25,373 bases of DNA from Saccoglossus kowalevskii (Eukaryota; Hemichordata; Enteropneusta; Harrimaniidae): positions 49,062 through 74,434 of the forward strand of contig NW_003151260.1 in NCBI RefSeq assembly GCF_000003605.2, in the 5' to 3' direction. The notes beneath the pieces were generated by a model. That model made no database searches. It saw nothing but the letters and a program-made list of their open reading frames with translations, and was not told the origin of the DNA. Both the position numbers and the translations under genes were made by a program. Positions 1-10,245 of the stretch are shown here, piece after piece (position 1 is the first letter of the stretch; each line of letters begins with the position of its first letter).

Positions 1-189
1 GGAGGATATCACAGTGAACATTTCACTGGGGTCGGAGGATATCACAGTGAACATTTCACTAGGGTCCGAGGATATCACAGTGAACATTTCACTGGGGTGC
101 TAGGATATCACAGTCAACATTCAACTGGGGTCCTAGGATAATACAGTGAACATTTCTAAGGTAACACAGTCAATATTTCACTTGGGCAG
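1..189. repeat. 33-bp minisatellite with a hairpin in each monomer
   Basis: Monomers lie at 1-33, 34-66, 67-99 and 100-132, then decay at 133-160 and 161-189. The first three are nearly identical. The array is cut by the window edge, so its true length is unknown. Each good monomer contains CAGTGAA-cat-TTCACTG, a 7-bp inverted repeat with a 3-base loop, preceded by GGATATCA. Copies degrade to the right, as expected at the edge of an array. I see no coding meaning. Confidence 0.93.
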
Positions 190-429
190 TGTTGTTTTTT
201 TAGGCATTTTAAAAGCAGAATATTTTTTACTATGTTTGACAACTGAAATGCTATGCTGCCATTAAACAATAGAAGGTACTGATATGTTAACTATTTCTAT
301 TGAAACAAAAATAAATATATTTGTGGGTAATTTGCTCCTCATAATGCGTTTCAATCAAGAAATGAAAATGCCATTTGATATGTAACACTTGCTTTATCTT
401 TTTAACAACTAATTTTCTTTTTGTAGTAG

Positions 430-525
430 TAGTTATCACAACTAATCTTTATTGCTATTAACTGATAGAAACATTGTATTTCTAAGGATGCAATAAAGTT
501 ATTATTATTATTATTATTATTATTA
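430..525 (+). mobile_element. Possible 3' tail of a non-LTR retroposon (LINE or SINE)
   Basis: GATGCAATAAAG, containing the AATAAA signal, runs directly into a (TTA)n tract. An AATAAA followed by a short 3-4-base microsatellite is how many invertebrate CR1/L2/RTE-like LINEs and their SINE partners end. The body upstream is AT-rich and I recognise no reverse-transcriptase frame in it, so the 5' boundary is arbitrary. It could simply be a chance microsatellite after an AATAAA. Confidence 0.35.
499..525. repeat. (TTA)n microsatellite
   Basis: About nine uninterrupted TTA/ATT trinucleotide units, ending at TTAACGCC. It sits directly after an AATAAA hexamer. Confidence 0.95.
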
Positions 526-2780
526 ACGCCATTAAACTATTAAATGTAAAAATTAAACTATTTGCAGTATTTTATAAGACATCTATGCTGCTAAGATAAA
601 AAACAATTTTCTAAATTAATTTTTGTAATTATTTCCACCTTGCTACATTGCATTATATACTTATATTACCGGGACAACAGAAACATGGGCTATTCAATAG
701 TTTTTGTCACCTCACTGCAAACATGTCGTATGAATGAATAACTAAGATATTGTCATTAAATGAACCGAAGATAAGTATTAAAACATTTTGGTAATTTTGA
801 AGAAGTCAAAAATATTAGTTTTGACAGAAAATTGAAGAAAACATGAAGTGAACAAATTTTAAGCATAATCTTAATGCAGTTTTAAAGAAGATGAAAGTTG
901 GTGACAATATGAATAGCTGTGTCATCTTTAATGACATCACAGAAATAAGTTCAATAAAAAAAATAGAAAAATGCAGCTATGAGTAGTTGTTTTCTTGCTA
1001 TTTTCATGTAACTTTTAGAACAACATTTGTAAAATCGTTTCTCTAATTTCTTTTTAAATCTCAGATCAAATGAATAACATTGAGATTTTTCATCGTTTTG
1101 ACAGATTTGTGATGTTCAAAACTTAATACATACAGTGAAAACATACATCCCAAAAAATAAAACAATTTTTTGATATAATTAAATGTAATGTTGACCTTGG
1201 CACTCTAAAAGCAGGTTCAAATGGTAGAGCCAATGCCTAGCCCGCTATTCAACACACCTGTAATCCAATACATTAGGAGTGGATTTTAGCAGTGAACATG
1301 TTATATCATAAACCACTCATAAGATATGTCAACATACATTTCCTGTTACCAATTGTATAGCTATGAATTCAATAGGTTACTCAAGACAACATCGTTATAA
1401 CCTTAATTTTTCAGAAGGAACCAAATTGTTTGAAAAATAATAGGAATATGTTGAACACGTATTATACATGCCACATTACACATGATATAATCGGACATTT
1501 ATAAGAACTAAGTGGAGCTTGAAACCAGTAATCCGTAAATACCTGGCGCGATCAAACACAGCCATTGATCTACATGGTGAATCGCTTTGAGTACAAAAGT
1601 GATAGATATGACACTCCCTCAATTGTTTGGGATGGAAGGAATGGATAACATACCAAGTATAAAATAATAACAAACTAACAAAATTATACGTAGGTACACA
1701 CAACATTTTTAAATTGCATGGTTAAGTCATTGTCCAATATTAAAGTTGTTTTGTTTAATTGAAGCCCATGGAGTATACAGGCTTACAGACAATTCACACT
1801 GTTGGACATAATAGTCTAGGACAATGGGTTCACCTTCAAGTTGATAGGGGTTAGACTAGTAAGTTGGAAGTGTAAAGTGAATGAAGCTATACAAAAGTAT
1901 GAAAGAGTCCTGGGGGCTTTATATTGGCAGAAACCAATCGATCTATTTGTTTTGACAAGCAGCAAAGTAATATTAACAGCAAAATATAATTACAGATAAA
2001 AAAATACACGTTTATATGTAAGATGGTTTCTGAAATAATTAACATTCTAAAATACCAGTATTCAACAAAACAGTCCCATTTAAAGAGCCAGGTTAAAAGC
2101 CTACGTTATAACTTGTCATTACTTTCTATATTAAACTCAAGCTGAGACAGAGAAAAAGAGTCAATACAAACCTTCAATTTGTTGATCATTTACGGGTAAA
2201 GACCTTCAAAAACAACAACGAAGTGAGTGAGCTAGCCTAGACTGGAAGTAGCTTGACCCATGAGATGAGAGTGAAGTATTCACCTGGTATAATGTATATG
2301 CCACCTGTCAGTACACATCACATAACTACCAATAGCCATACCAAGCACATGTACTCACCACTGCAGACACACCTGAAGGTACTACCCAAACAAATCCAAT
2401 GAGTCAGAAAACGCATACCAATTAAGCAATAACCCCTACTCATTTACATGTTGACTGAAAGCTGAGACAATTCTCAAGATGGTGCAACTATTTTATGAAA
2501 GGGGAGGAGGGGTAGGAAAGAAGAGGGTGGGCATTAGTAGCTCATATATTATATGAGTTACGAGGAAATATTTTCACAAATAAAAGTTTTGTAGGTAAAT
2601 CTCATAAGACGAAACAATCATTAGAACCCAACCCTTCAACTAAATATAAATACTACCCTATTGTATAATAAAATGGCCCAATGGGTTAGGGAGATATATC
2701 TGGAAAGATACAAAAGTGGTGTTTGACACCAACCGATTTGGTCCTGTATGTGGTGGATTCTATTTTTACAATAGCATTTT
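526..2780. other. Unique AT-rich DNA, no gene recognised
   Basis: All frames are closed by frequent stops. A minus-strand frame at 1476-1706 (76 codons) shows no recognisable protein features. The only local structures I noted are a near-perfect hairpin at 2551-2567 (CTCATATA-t-TATATGAG) and a weak pair GAGTGG/CCACTC around 1276-1318. This stretch would suit an intron or intergenic spacer upstream of the exon candidate at 2875. Confidence 0.6.
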
Positions 2781-2874
2781 TACGTGAAAATTCAGGTTCA
2801 AATAATGGAATACAACTCAAATAAAATAATATTATTAATATTTTCCCTACATAAGTACATTTGTTTTGCTACAG

Positions 2875-2984
2875 TGTTGCAATCAGATCTGCCTTCAGAA
2901 AGATATTGTTTCAGATCAAACTGTGTGCCAGGTATAGTTAATTTAGTTAAGGAACTACAGAAAAAGGAGATTCTAAGCAAATAA
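2875..2984 (+). CDS. Candidate last coding exon, protein unrecognised
   Basis: A pyrimidine-rich acceptor (TTGTTTTGCTACAG, ending at 2874) precedes an open frame of 35 codons ending in TAA at 2982-2984. The first two bases complete a split codon. The peptide contains SDLPSERYCFRSNC and ends in VKELQKKEILSK, a charged amphipathic helix typical of a real C-terminus and unlike the Ile/Tyr/Leu-heavy noise nearby. There is no in-frame ATG at the exon, so upstream exons would be needed; I could not find them. The same bases also read open on the minus strand (2798-2992). I do not recognise the family. Confidence 0.3.
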
Positions 2985-3213
2985 TTATGCATAATCGAAA
3001 AATAAGGGATTCACTTTTTAAGTATAATAATATCTTGTGTTCAATAATTAGTCTAATATTAACAGCATCCAAACTAATTTTTTTTAAATCTTTTAATGTT
3101 CAGAAAAAGTAATATTATATTATTTATATAAACCAGTAATATCTGTAATATCCAATCATAAAATAAAACCCACATAATTTTGTCCTCATTTTTCATAAAA
3201 TTGTGATCAAGTT

Positions 3214-3391
3214 TTAATTTGGGGAGGGGGGTTCTCCAACTCAACGCTGAAAACAAAAGATATATTGCCAAGTATTTTGCAAACATTGGTTTTTCTGCAA
3301 AATTGTGCGCCATTTCTTTTCATCTCCCCAAAGTGTGCCTGAATTTTTAGTAAAATTTTTCAGTTGAAGAATCCCCCCCTCTAATTTGATG
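3214..3391. mobile_element. Foldback (MITE-like) element with G-run/C-run arms
   Basis: The left arm at about 3214-3241 (AATTTGGGGAGGGGGG then TTCTCCAACT) is mirrored at about 3363-3391, whose reverse complement reads AATTAGAGGGGGGGATTCTTC then AACTG. Similarity continues a little inward (a GAAAA block on both sides). The arms are about 27 bp, imperfect, and about 120-145 bp apart. No clear target duplication is visible. It may be a decayed MITE or a chance inverted pair of G-rich tracts. Confidence 0.35.
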
Positions 3392-4371
3392 CATACACTT
3401 TTGCAAATGTATTAAATTGATAATATAGAACCGAGTATGATAGGAATAACAAATTATTATTTCAGAATATTTTCCAAAATTACCTCAATCACTTTTTATT
3501 CTTCTCTAATATATTTTACATGTTCAAGTAATTTCAAGATTTAATTAAAATAAGATGGATTTATTACGATTTAGTATGGATCAGATTATAGTTCAATCCT
3601 ATAAATGAAGGTGAACAGAGGGAAAAAAAGTCGTGTATTACATTACAGACAGTGTGAACATTGCACAATCACAACAAACCATGTACACTATGTGTGTGTA
3701 TGTATGTAACTAGAGCCGGTGCAGGGGACTACAAATGACCTCAATTGCTAAATAACATGCCAAACCAGGGTAGAAACATATAAAGCAATTAAGAATAACA
3801 CATAGTCTGCTGATGTCTTCTCTTCCACCACTGATTTTGGTATGTTCGTAGTTATTGGACCCTATATAAACTGGGAAGCTCTGGACAACCTTCAGGTAGC
3901 GGATACAATGAAAAAAAGTTTGACAATATGCAACCTCAAACCATGTGATATACATTTTTGATCTGTATTATGTCACACTGTGAAAATATGCACATTAAGC
4001 ACGAGAAAAAAATAACAGCAATAGGCCAAAGATTAATTTTTATCATAAAACATAAATATATGCAGTTCTCCAAACTTTCAGAATATGTATACATAAAAGT
4101 GTCATAGTTACATGTACAGTAACTGAAAGAAGATGGTCAACTTAATAAAAAAAATTAATTGATTATAAATTATTCTTACATGGTTTCAATGGGTTTTCAG
4201 TTTACTTCACTAAATAGATTATAAGATAAGTGGAAAATGGAAATAAAGCAATAAAACAGAGACAATGAAGTCTTTATTTTTGTCGCCAAATAGAAAATGC
4301 TGTTTTAATGAATAAATGACTTTTAAATGTTTGTCTACAATTTGCATTCATGCTTTGTAACAATTCAAAAT
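3392..4371. other. Unique AT-rich DNA, no gene recognised
   Basis: The longest ATG frame is on the minus strand at 3955-3710 (81 codons). It is Cys- and Ile-rich, matches no family I know, and has no convincing splice context, so I do not call it. Otherwise only AT-rich sequence and short GT runs near 3690. Confidence 0.6.
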
Positions 4372-4395
4372 TCTCTCTCTCTCTATATATATATA
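4372..4395. repeat. (CT)n-(AT)n compound microsatellite
   Basis: A TC/CT run of about six units passes directly into a TA run of about six units. Confidence 0.9.
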
Positions 4396-4659
4396 AATCT
4401 CAAACTATTAACAGGATTGTTTTTGTATGAATAATAAGAGGATAAAAATAGAATGTATACCTGACTTTTATAGTCTTACACACATATATTCATTCCTTCT
4501 TTAAACTTGATCACTGAGCACTAATCCACCACCAACAAGAATGGGACAAATATATGCAGCACTATTTTGTCAATAGACTAATAGATTCAATAGGAGGTGT
4601 ATTTACAATAACTATTCTCATGTTTTGTGGTTACGTATGGACACCAAATGGGTCCAATT

Positions 4660-4755
4660 ATACTCCACAGGGACTTGAACCAAAAACCTAGCTCGCACTT
4701 CAACTGTGCGAATTCAAGACTTTTTTAACATGAAGGAGCTACAGGGCCTTGGAGA
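4660..4755 (-). mobile_element. Possible tRNA-derived SINE head
   Basis: Read on the minus strand, the segment resembles a decayed tRNA. It has TGTAGCTC (an A-box-like start, 4743-4736), then an anticodon-arm-like hairpin CGCAC-AGTTGAA-GTGCG (4710-4694; 5-bp stem and 7-base loop), then GGTTCAAGTCC (4681-4671), a perfect fit to the pol III B box GGTTCRANNCC. The T stem and acceptor stem do not pair well and loop position 33 is not T, so it is not a working tRNA gene. A tRNA-derived SINE promoter is the likeliest reading. The downstream body (below 4660) has no clear 3' tail. Confidence 0.4.
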
Positions 4756-7436
4756 ACATTCAAAACTGTATTCTTAACTATTGTTGATAGAATATTGGGA
4801 CTCGATCAGTGCACAGTTTAAAGAATTCACAGTACTTGTGTTAATGATTAATCTTACACCATACTCATATAATACCAAGGACGAATGTCATTGTTGCTTT
4901 TTCCACTGCTACAGACAAACTGACTAAGAGCCAAAATGCTGCCATTGTACAGAGTCAAATTTGTATGGTTGTCAATGTAAATGACTTCACGAGAAAAGAA
5001 AATGAAATGATATAATCACAAAAAGGTATACAGATCAACCTTCTACTTACTTGTACATACTTGACACAAAGTTTCTAACTACGTACCGCTATACCATCGG
5101 ACCTACTTGTATCAGTTATATTCTTAAGGAACGATCTGACATTAAACTTACCAAGTTATTAACTTCAAATATGTGAGATACACCAGAGATACTTGCATTT
5201 GTTAACATTGTGTTTGTGAACTTTCCTAAATGAACCAAGACTAACACACAAGGTAAGTACCACTAGCCTGTACTAAATTCACTAATGCTATGTGGAGCAT
5301 TCCACTTACCAACCATAGGGGTGACAACTGAGTATAAATCAAGGATCAATAGGTTGCCAAGCTCATTTAAAGCATTCTATCAATGGTTGACCCAACTCTT
5401 GAAAGCATATCTATTATGGTTGATATCTGTTGTACAGTGGTTGTTAAGAAAGGTTATTTGAAGGTGAAGGTCAGAATCATATTTTTAATATTAATCCAAC
5501 ATGGTGACTTTTTTTTAAATAATGCAAGATTTCATATTCTCATACATCACTGCCAGCCACAAGTAGGTAAGTCAGGTACACAGGGAGGTTATCCATTGCA
5601 AAATAAATATACAATATATTGTTACCTTATACAGAACAACACCAAAAAGTCAATGGAAATGACACAGATTTAATCAGAAAATAATCACAGAAAATAATCA
5701 CCACCAGAAACATTTATTATTTTTTGCATTTGTGTCAACGAAATAGTAAATGCATGTCAGATATGACCTGGTGATGGCTGTTAATCAATGATCAAATAGA
5801 GAAACAAAATTCATCAATAAGGCGCTATGCTAAGTAGGAAGTCAATGTTAAGTTTTTATATACACTTTTGCCTTGCACATAAAACTGGAATTTGTTTGAG
5901 AATCTGTTAGTCTGTCTGCGGAGCCATCAATACATGTGTCCATCTGTTCGTCCTACACCATTTTCAGAATGAAAAGACTATGGTTGGTATATTGGCTTTA
6001 TTCTAAAGACATGCCTTGACAGAAGTTGTTACAAAGCCAAGATATAATTTTTTTATTTATGATATGCAAGGCCAAATATTTTCTTGTTCTAAGACAATTA
6101 TATCATGTTTAATAAATATTTTGGTCATATAACTACTATTTTTAGTTTTAAAAATGTCTTTGGTTATGCTAAGAACACTGATGCACAGTAATGGGTGAAA
6201 AAATATATCATAAAAATACACTTTATGACAAAAGGCGATACAGTGTTTTATTACTTGTTGATCACAAAGTATCAAACAATTAACATAAATTTAGTGGGAC
6301 TTAATGACAATTAATGACAATTCTCTAACTGCTGTTAATTGTCACTACTTGCAAATTATTTTACGACAAACATAGAGTCAATATAGACACTGTTGATTAT
6401 TAGTAAAATAATTAATAATAAACTAAAAATTTGAATATTACCACTGCTATATACATTAAAATCCATACATGAGGTGATTACACATAATTTACATACAAAT
6501 CACATATATTAAAACAGATTTAAGAGTGGGCAATAAAAGTGAGCCCAGGATATGCGTGACAGACTAAACCAATGCAAAAAGATCAGTTTCTTATTATAAG
6601 ATTGATATGATATAAGACAATACTGTACATAGCTGACACCTAGTTTCACGTCTACAGTCTCCATTTGTCAATTGCCTGCAATAAATTACCTTTTGTAAAA
6701 TTCACTGACACTACACAGAAAGAAAATGAAAAGGGTTCAATTCTGTATCCATAAAAAGGATGTTGGTTTGTGTCAATTTGAAGGCTATGCCAGGTGTTTC
6801 TCAATTGTTTCTCAAACCACATGTAATAAATAACTAAATATCTAATACTAGTAATCAAAATAATTGTCTGTCCCACTGATCATGTTTTGAAGTGATGTCA
6901 TATACACATATTTGATTACTATGTATTTCTATAGATGTACTGATATTGATTTATTATATGCGATAAACCCTAGATCTAGTAAAAAGATTAATTTTTTGTT
7001 AAATTGTTTAACATGGCACCCATCATGTATCTTTTTAGCATCATTAGTAATATTTATTTATTGTTTGGCAACAAGATCAAAAATAATAAATTTCAATTTT
7101 CAGCAATTGTCATTATAATAAGATATTATCAAAATTTTAACAGTTAATTTGTAACAAAGATTGCTACTGAACACTACATAATAGTTGTTACAGTCAAAAG
7201 CTGAGTACTTGAATAGATAAGGTTTATATCGTCTGTTGCCCCTGGTAACTTTCACGATATTCATTGTTAAGTGTTTTATTAGTTTGCCAGTAGGGTAACT
7301 CAATGTACAATTCATAGTTCATTCAAATATACATACGAACTACAGCAATTATTAACCAAATGCAGCAACAAATTTATATGTACAACAAAGTTGATACAAT
7401 TACTTTTAGGGTATTTAAGATAACATGTTTTTCACA
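4756..7436. other. Unique AT-rich DNA, no gene recognised
   Basis: Open frames here (for example 5383-5673 plus with an ATG, 96 codons, and 6057-6275 minus) have AT-driven composition and no motif I recognise. A short duplication TTAATGACAA occurs at about 6300-6320. The stretch 5880-6045 has the feel of an old dispersed repeat, but I cannot place it. Nothing else stands out. Confidence 0.55.
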
Positions 7437-8640
7437 GCGTCTCCTTGCTAGGTAATTTTATCAAAGCTTCCATGCTTTTTTGTAAATTATCAGTGCCTTT
7501 TTGCTTTTTGTAATTCACAGCATCACCTTGATATGTAAATTATCAGACCCTCCCCACTTTTTGTAATTTATCAGCGTTTCAATGTAAATTATCAGAGCCT
7601 TCTCACTTTTTGTAATTCACAGCGTCTCAATGCGATAAGTAAATTATCAGACCCTTTCTTTTTTGTAATTCACAGAGCCTAGCTCATTGCTTTTTATAAT
7701 TCATCATCAACATCTTGATATGTAAATTATCAGATCCTCCCCACTTTTTGTAATTTATCAACGTCTCATTGCTCTGTGTATGTTATCAGACCTTCCTAGT
7801 TTTCTGTATTTCAACAGTGTCTCCCTGTTTCATGTAATTTATCAGAGCCCCTTTGCTTTTTGTAATTTATCAAAAATGGCGCCTTGTTCTATGTAATTAT
7901 CAAAGCATTAATACCTTCTCTGTGTAAATTATCAGTTTTAATCTTTGCTCCATGTAGATAATCAGAGCCTTAATCCATGCTATGTACTAGTAATTATCAA
8001 AGCCTTAATCTTTGCTCTGAGTAAATTATCAGAGTCTTAATACTCGGTTCATGTCAATTATCAGAGTCTTAATTTCTGCTCCATGTAGAAAACCAGACTT
8101 AATTTCTGCTTCATGTAGATAATCAGAGTCTTAATTTCTGCTCCATGTAGATAATCAGAGCCCTAATCCCAGTGTTATGTAATTATTAGAGCCTTAATTT
8201 TTGCTCTGAGTACTGTAAAATATGTCTTTTTGGGGAGCATGTCTTTTTAGCGAATTTAAGGAGAGAACTTCATTATAAATTCAAAATGGCGGCCAAACAA
8301 CGTCTTTTTCTCCACACACACACTTTGTAAACACAGAAAACATAATAATCTGGAGCACTTGACAGTTTTTCTTTGTTTTTATGGAGGTGAAAACTGCGCA
8401 TTTTTTTTGCAGGCGACAGACAAGTATTGTGAAAACAGGAAATCAACAAAGACAAGAGAGATTTGCTAAATCAACATTTCGCTATTACGTCATTTTACCA
8501 CAATTCGCTAAAATAGTATGTCGCTTTTTCAACATGTTTTATAGTATATTATCCGATCCTTAATATTACTCACTTTATGTAAATTATCAGAACCTTCTAA
8601 CTATGTCCAATTCTGTAAATTTTCAGAACCTCCTAACTAT
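7437..8640. repeat. Irregular ~30-32-bp minisatellite with GATA-type motifs
   Basis: The consensus block TGTAAATTATCAGAGCCTT followed by a T-rich linker (AATCTTTGCTCCA or CACTTTTTG type) recurs from 7437 to 8210 and resumes at 8547-8640. In the most regular part (8026-8190) the period is 32 bp. In the left half, units alternate between an AATTATCAGACC type and a GTAATTYACAGCGTCT type. About twenty copies of TTATCA (reverse complement TGATAA) or AGATAA occur, one per monomer or so. An inserted TIR element at 8211-8546 splits the array. Confidence 0.9.
8211..8546. mobile_element. TA-flanked MITE with ~46-bp terminal inverted repeats
   Basis: The left end begins TACTGTAAAATATGT (8211). The reverse complement of the right end (8546) begins TACTATAAAACATGT. 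Both arms reach the same inner block, TTTTAGCGAATT (left about 8245-8256, right about 8502-8513). The outer TA is the likely target duplication, as for Tc1/mariner-related elements. The flanks support a real insertion: the left flank ends GCTCTGAG-TA and the right flank starts TA-TTATCCGATCCTTAAT, which together rebuild one monomer of the surrounding array (compare 8008-8045). The interior encodes no transposase, so the element is non-autonomous. It carries AAAATGGCGGC at 8283-8293, a YY1-like site. Confidence 0.82.
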
Positions 8641-8690
8641 GTATTAAATCAATTTGGTCAGGCTTAAATATTCTCATCTCATCTACATTA

Positions 8691-8830
8691 AAAACCGATT
8701 ACAAAAAAATGGCCGACAATCTACCTTCTTTGACCAAAGCACTGAAAGCGTGAAGTTTGATAAAAATTGGTCCAGTGGTGTCCGAGATACAGCTTAATTC
8801 AAGGGCACAGACAGACTTTGGTTTACCGTT
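8691..8830 (+). repeat. Degraded fragment of the core-repeat (pearl/HINE-like) family
   Basis: AAAAAATGGCCGAC followed by GTGAAGTTTGATAAAAATTGG, TCCAGTGGTGTCCGAGATACA and CACAGACAGAC parallels the terminal unit at 14680-14830 (AATGGCCGCC, GTGAAGTTTGATTTGG, GGTCCAGGCATTTCTAAGAT, then the ACGC run). It is a single old copy without a preserved microsatellite or terminal hairpin. Confidence 0.55.
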
Positions 8831-8859
8831 TATGACAAAGATTCCTTATCTGATTTGGA

Positions 8860-8883
8860 GAGCAAAATTTTAATATTTTGCTC
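8860..8883. other. Hairpin GAGCAAAAT/ATTTTGCTC
   Basis: Perfect 9-bp arms with a 6-base AT loop, followed by CATC and a T run. In AT-rich DNA this may be chance. It is not a bacterial terminator, since the context is eukaryotic. Confidence 0.6.
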
Positions 8884-9600
8884 ATCAAACTTTTTTTTTC
8901 CTCCAACTGTGTTTTATGTTTACTTGTTTACAAAATAGCAATAAACATTCAACAAGTTGCAACAGACTTGAAAGCAATCATAACAGAGATACTGCAACAG
9001 CGATGAAGGCATTAAGGGGTGGAAGTCTCCTCCACAGCAACCATAAATGCCCTGATTAGTCATGAAAATATATGAACATATTTTCATAAAGTACTTGGAA
9101 TCTGGTACACATCAATGCTCATAATTCATATCATAAAAACTATAAAAGTTTATTCATTTATTTCTCTACACATGCTACACAACAACCTTCACATGGTATT
9201 AACTCTGACTAAGAGTTTTGTTAAGCTTTGTCATGTGATCATTGAGTCCATCCTTCAAACCTTGAATTTTTTATTCGGGATTACTACAGCTACATTGCCA
9301 TGGTACCTATGCAATCCCTACTCAAGATACAATACCCCATTCACACTATACATTCATTGCACATACCTATGTCATCAGAAAGTGTGATTCACTCAAATAA
9401 TCACTCCAGTATGACAATATAGTTTAATGATTTTTGATCATAACTGCTATTTTGTTATTTATTCTTAAAATATTATTCAGATGTTAATTTTATTATTTGG
9501 TACGTAGGTGTTGAAATGGCATCATTTAGATTTTGCGGCAATATCATCACTTTAATATATTGATGATGTTTTATTCATAATGGCTATTTCTGATTTATTC
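8884..9600. other. Unique AT-rich DNA, no gene recognised
   Basis: An ATG frame at 9115-9387 (90 codons) exists, but it is Ile/His/Leu/Tyr-rich with no motif and is most likely chance. The part from about 9430 shares loose phrases (TTTTTGATCATAAC, AATATTATTCAG) with 9850-9930, hinting at an old duplication. Confidence 0.5.
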
Positions 9601-9725
9601 AGGGTGGTAGTTGTCGTGCAGCGTGTGTTTGAATATCATGTAAACAAACAATTTATTTTACATAAGTTATGTATGCCACTAGGAGTCCAATATCAAACAG
9701 GATGTGTCATAGTGACCACCACCCT
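9601..9725. mobile_element. Small foldback element with AGGGTGGT ends
   Basis: The left end reads AGGGTGGTAGT from 9601. The reverse complement of the right end (9725 inward) reads AGGGTGGTGGT. Inward, five consecutive differences are all transitions, and a shared TGTTTGA follows at the same offset (arms about 33 bp). This suggests decayed terminal inverted repeats of a MITE of about 125 bp. The ends loosely recall hAT-type CAGGG termini, but I could not find a matching target duplication. Confidence 0.45.
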
Positions 9726-10141
9726 TTAAAAACATTATTCTACTGCTAAATATTATTTGGTGTATATAGATGTCTTGGGAGGGGGAACTCATACATTTTC
9801 TATTTAAATTCATGGCATATCTGCCTTTTCCAATTTCTGAATAATTTTTTGACGATTTTGACTCATAACCTCTTTTTGTTTATTTTTTATGCTAAATTAT
9901 TTAGATTGCTAAATATTATTCAGTATGAATCTTGGAATTACTTCATCAAATTTTTTTCAAATTTTGTGGTAATTTCTCCCCTATTTATTTCCAAAAGGTA
10001 TACTTTCATAGTTTACAAGTACCATTAAATTCTGTATTCGAAGCTGCATCCCTGATAAAAGTCTTTTTGAACAATTGAGAACCGAAAAATCACAATTTCT
10101 CATATGTGTGGATGCTCTAATAGAAACCACATCTCTTATGT
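9726..10141. other. AT-rich DNA with vague internal repetition
   Basis: Phrases such as CTAAATATTATT recur at 9746 and 9908, and TAATAGAAACCAC appears at about 10118 and again at 10158. No coding frame is recognisable. Confidence 0.45.
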
Positions 10142-10245
10142 TTCATTGTAGCATTTTAATAGAAACCACGGCTTCTAATACAGATTTTACAGTACTTAGG
10201 GTAGTTTTTGATCATATTTGTTTGTTCATTGTAGCATTTTAATAT
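10142..10245. repeat. Direct repeat running into the assembly gap
   Basis: TTCATTGTAGCATTTTAATA occurs at 10142-10161 and again at 10225-10244, 83 bases apart. The second copy ends exactly where the Ns begin. A partial third element (TAATAGAAACCAC at about 10118) suggests tandem structure that continues into the gap. Confidence 0.7.

Noticed and set aside
1-189. CRISPR-like 33-bp repeats
   Set aside because: Head-to-tail minisatellite without spacers.
4660-4755. Functional tRNA gene on the minus strand
   Set aside because: T stem and acceptor stem do not pair and the anticodon-loop T33 is missing. It is kept only as a SINE-like remnant.
5383-5673. 96-codon ATG frame
   Set aside because: AT-driven composition, no motif, no splice or promoter support.
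7437-8210. Resemblance to a CRISPR array (regular ~30-base repeats)
   Set aside because: Repeats are contiguous and diverged, spacers are not unique sequences of fixed length, there are no cas genes, and the context is eukaryotic.
8860-8883. Rho-independent terminator-like hairpin with T run
   Set aside because: The stem is AT-rich and the genome is eukaryotic; no bacterial-type operon is present.
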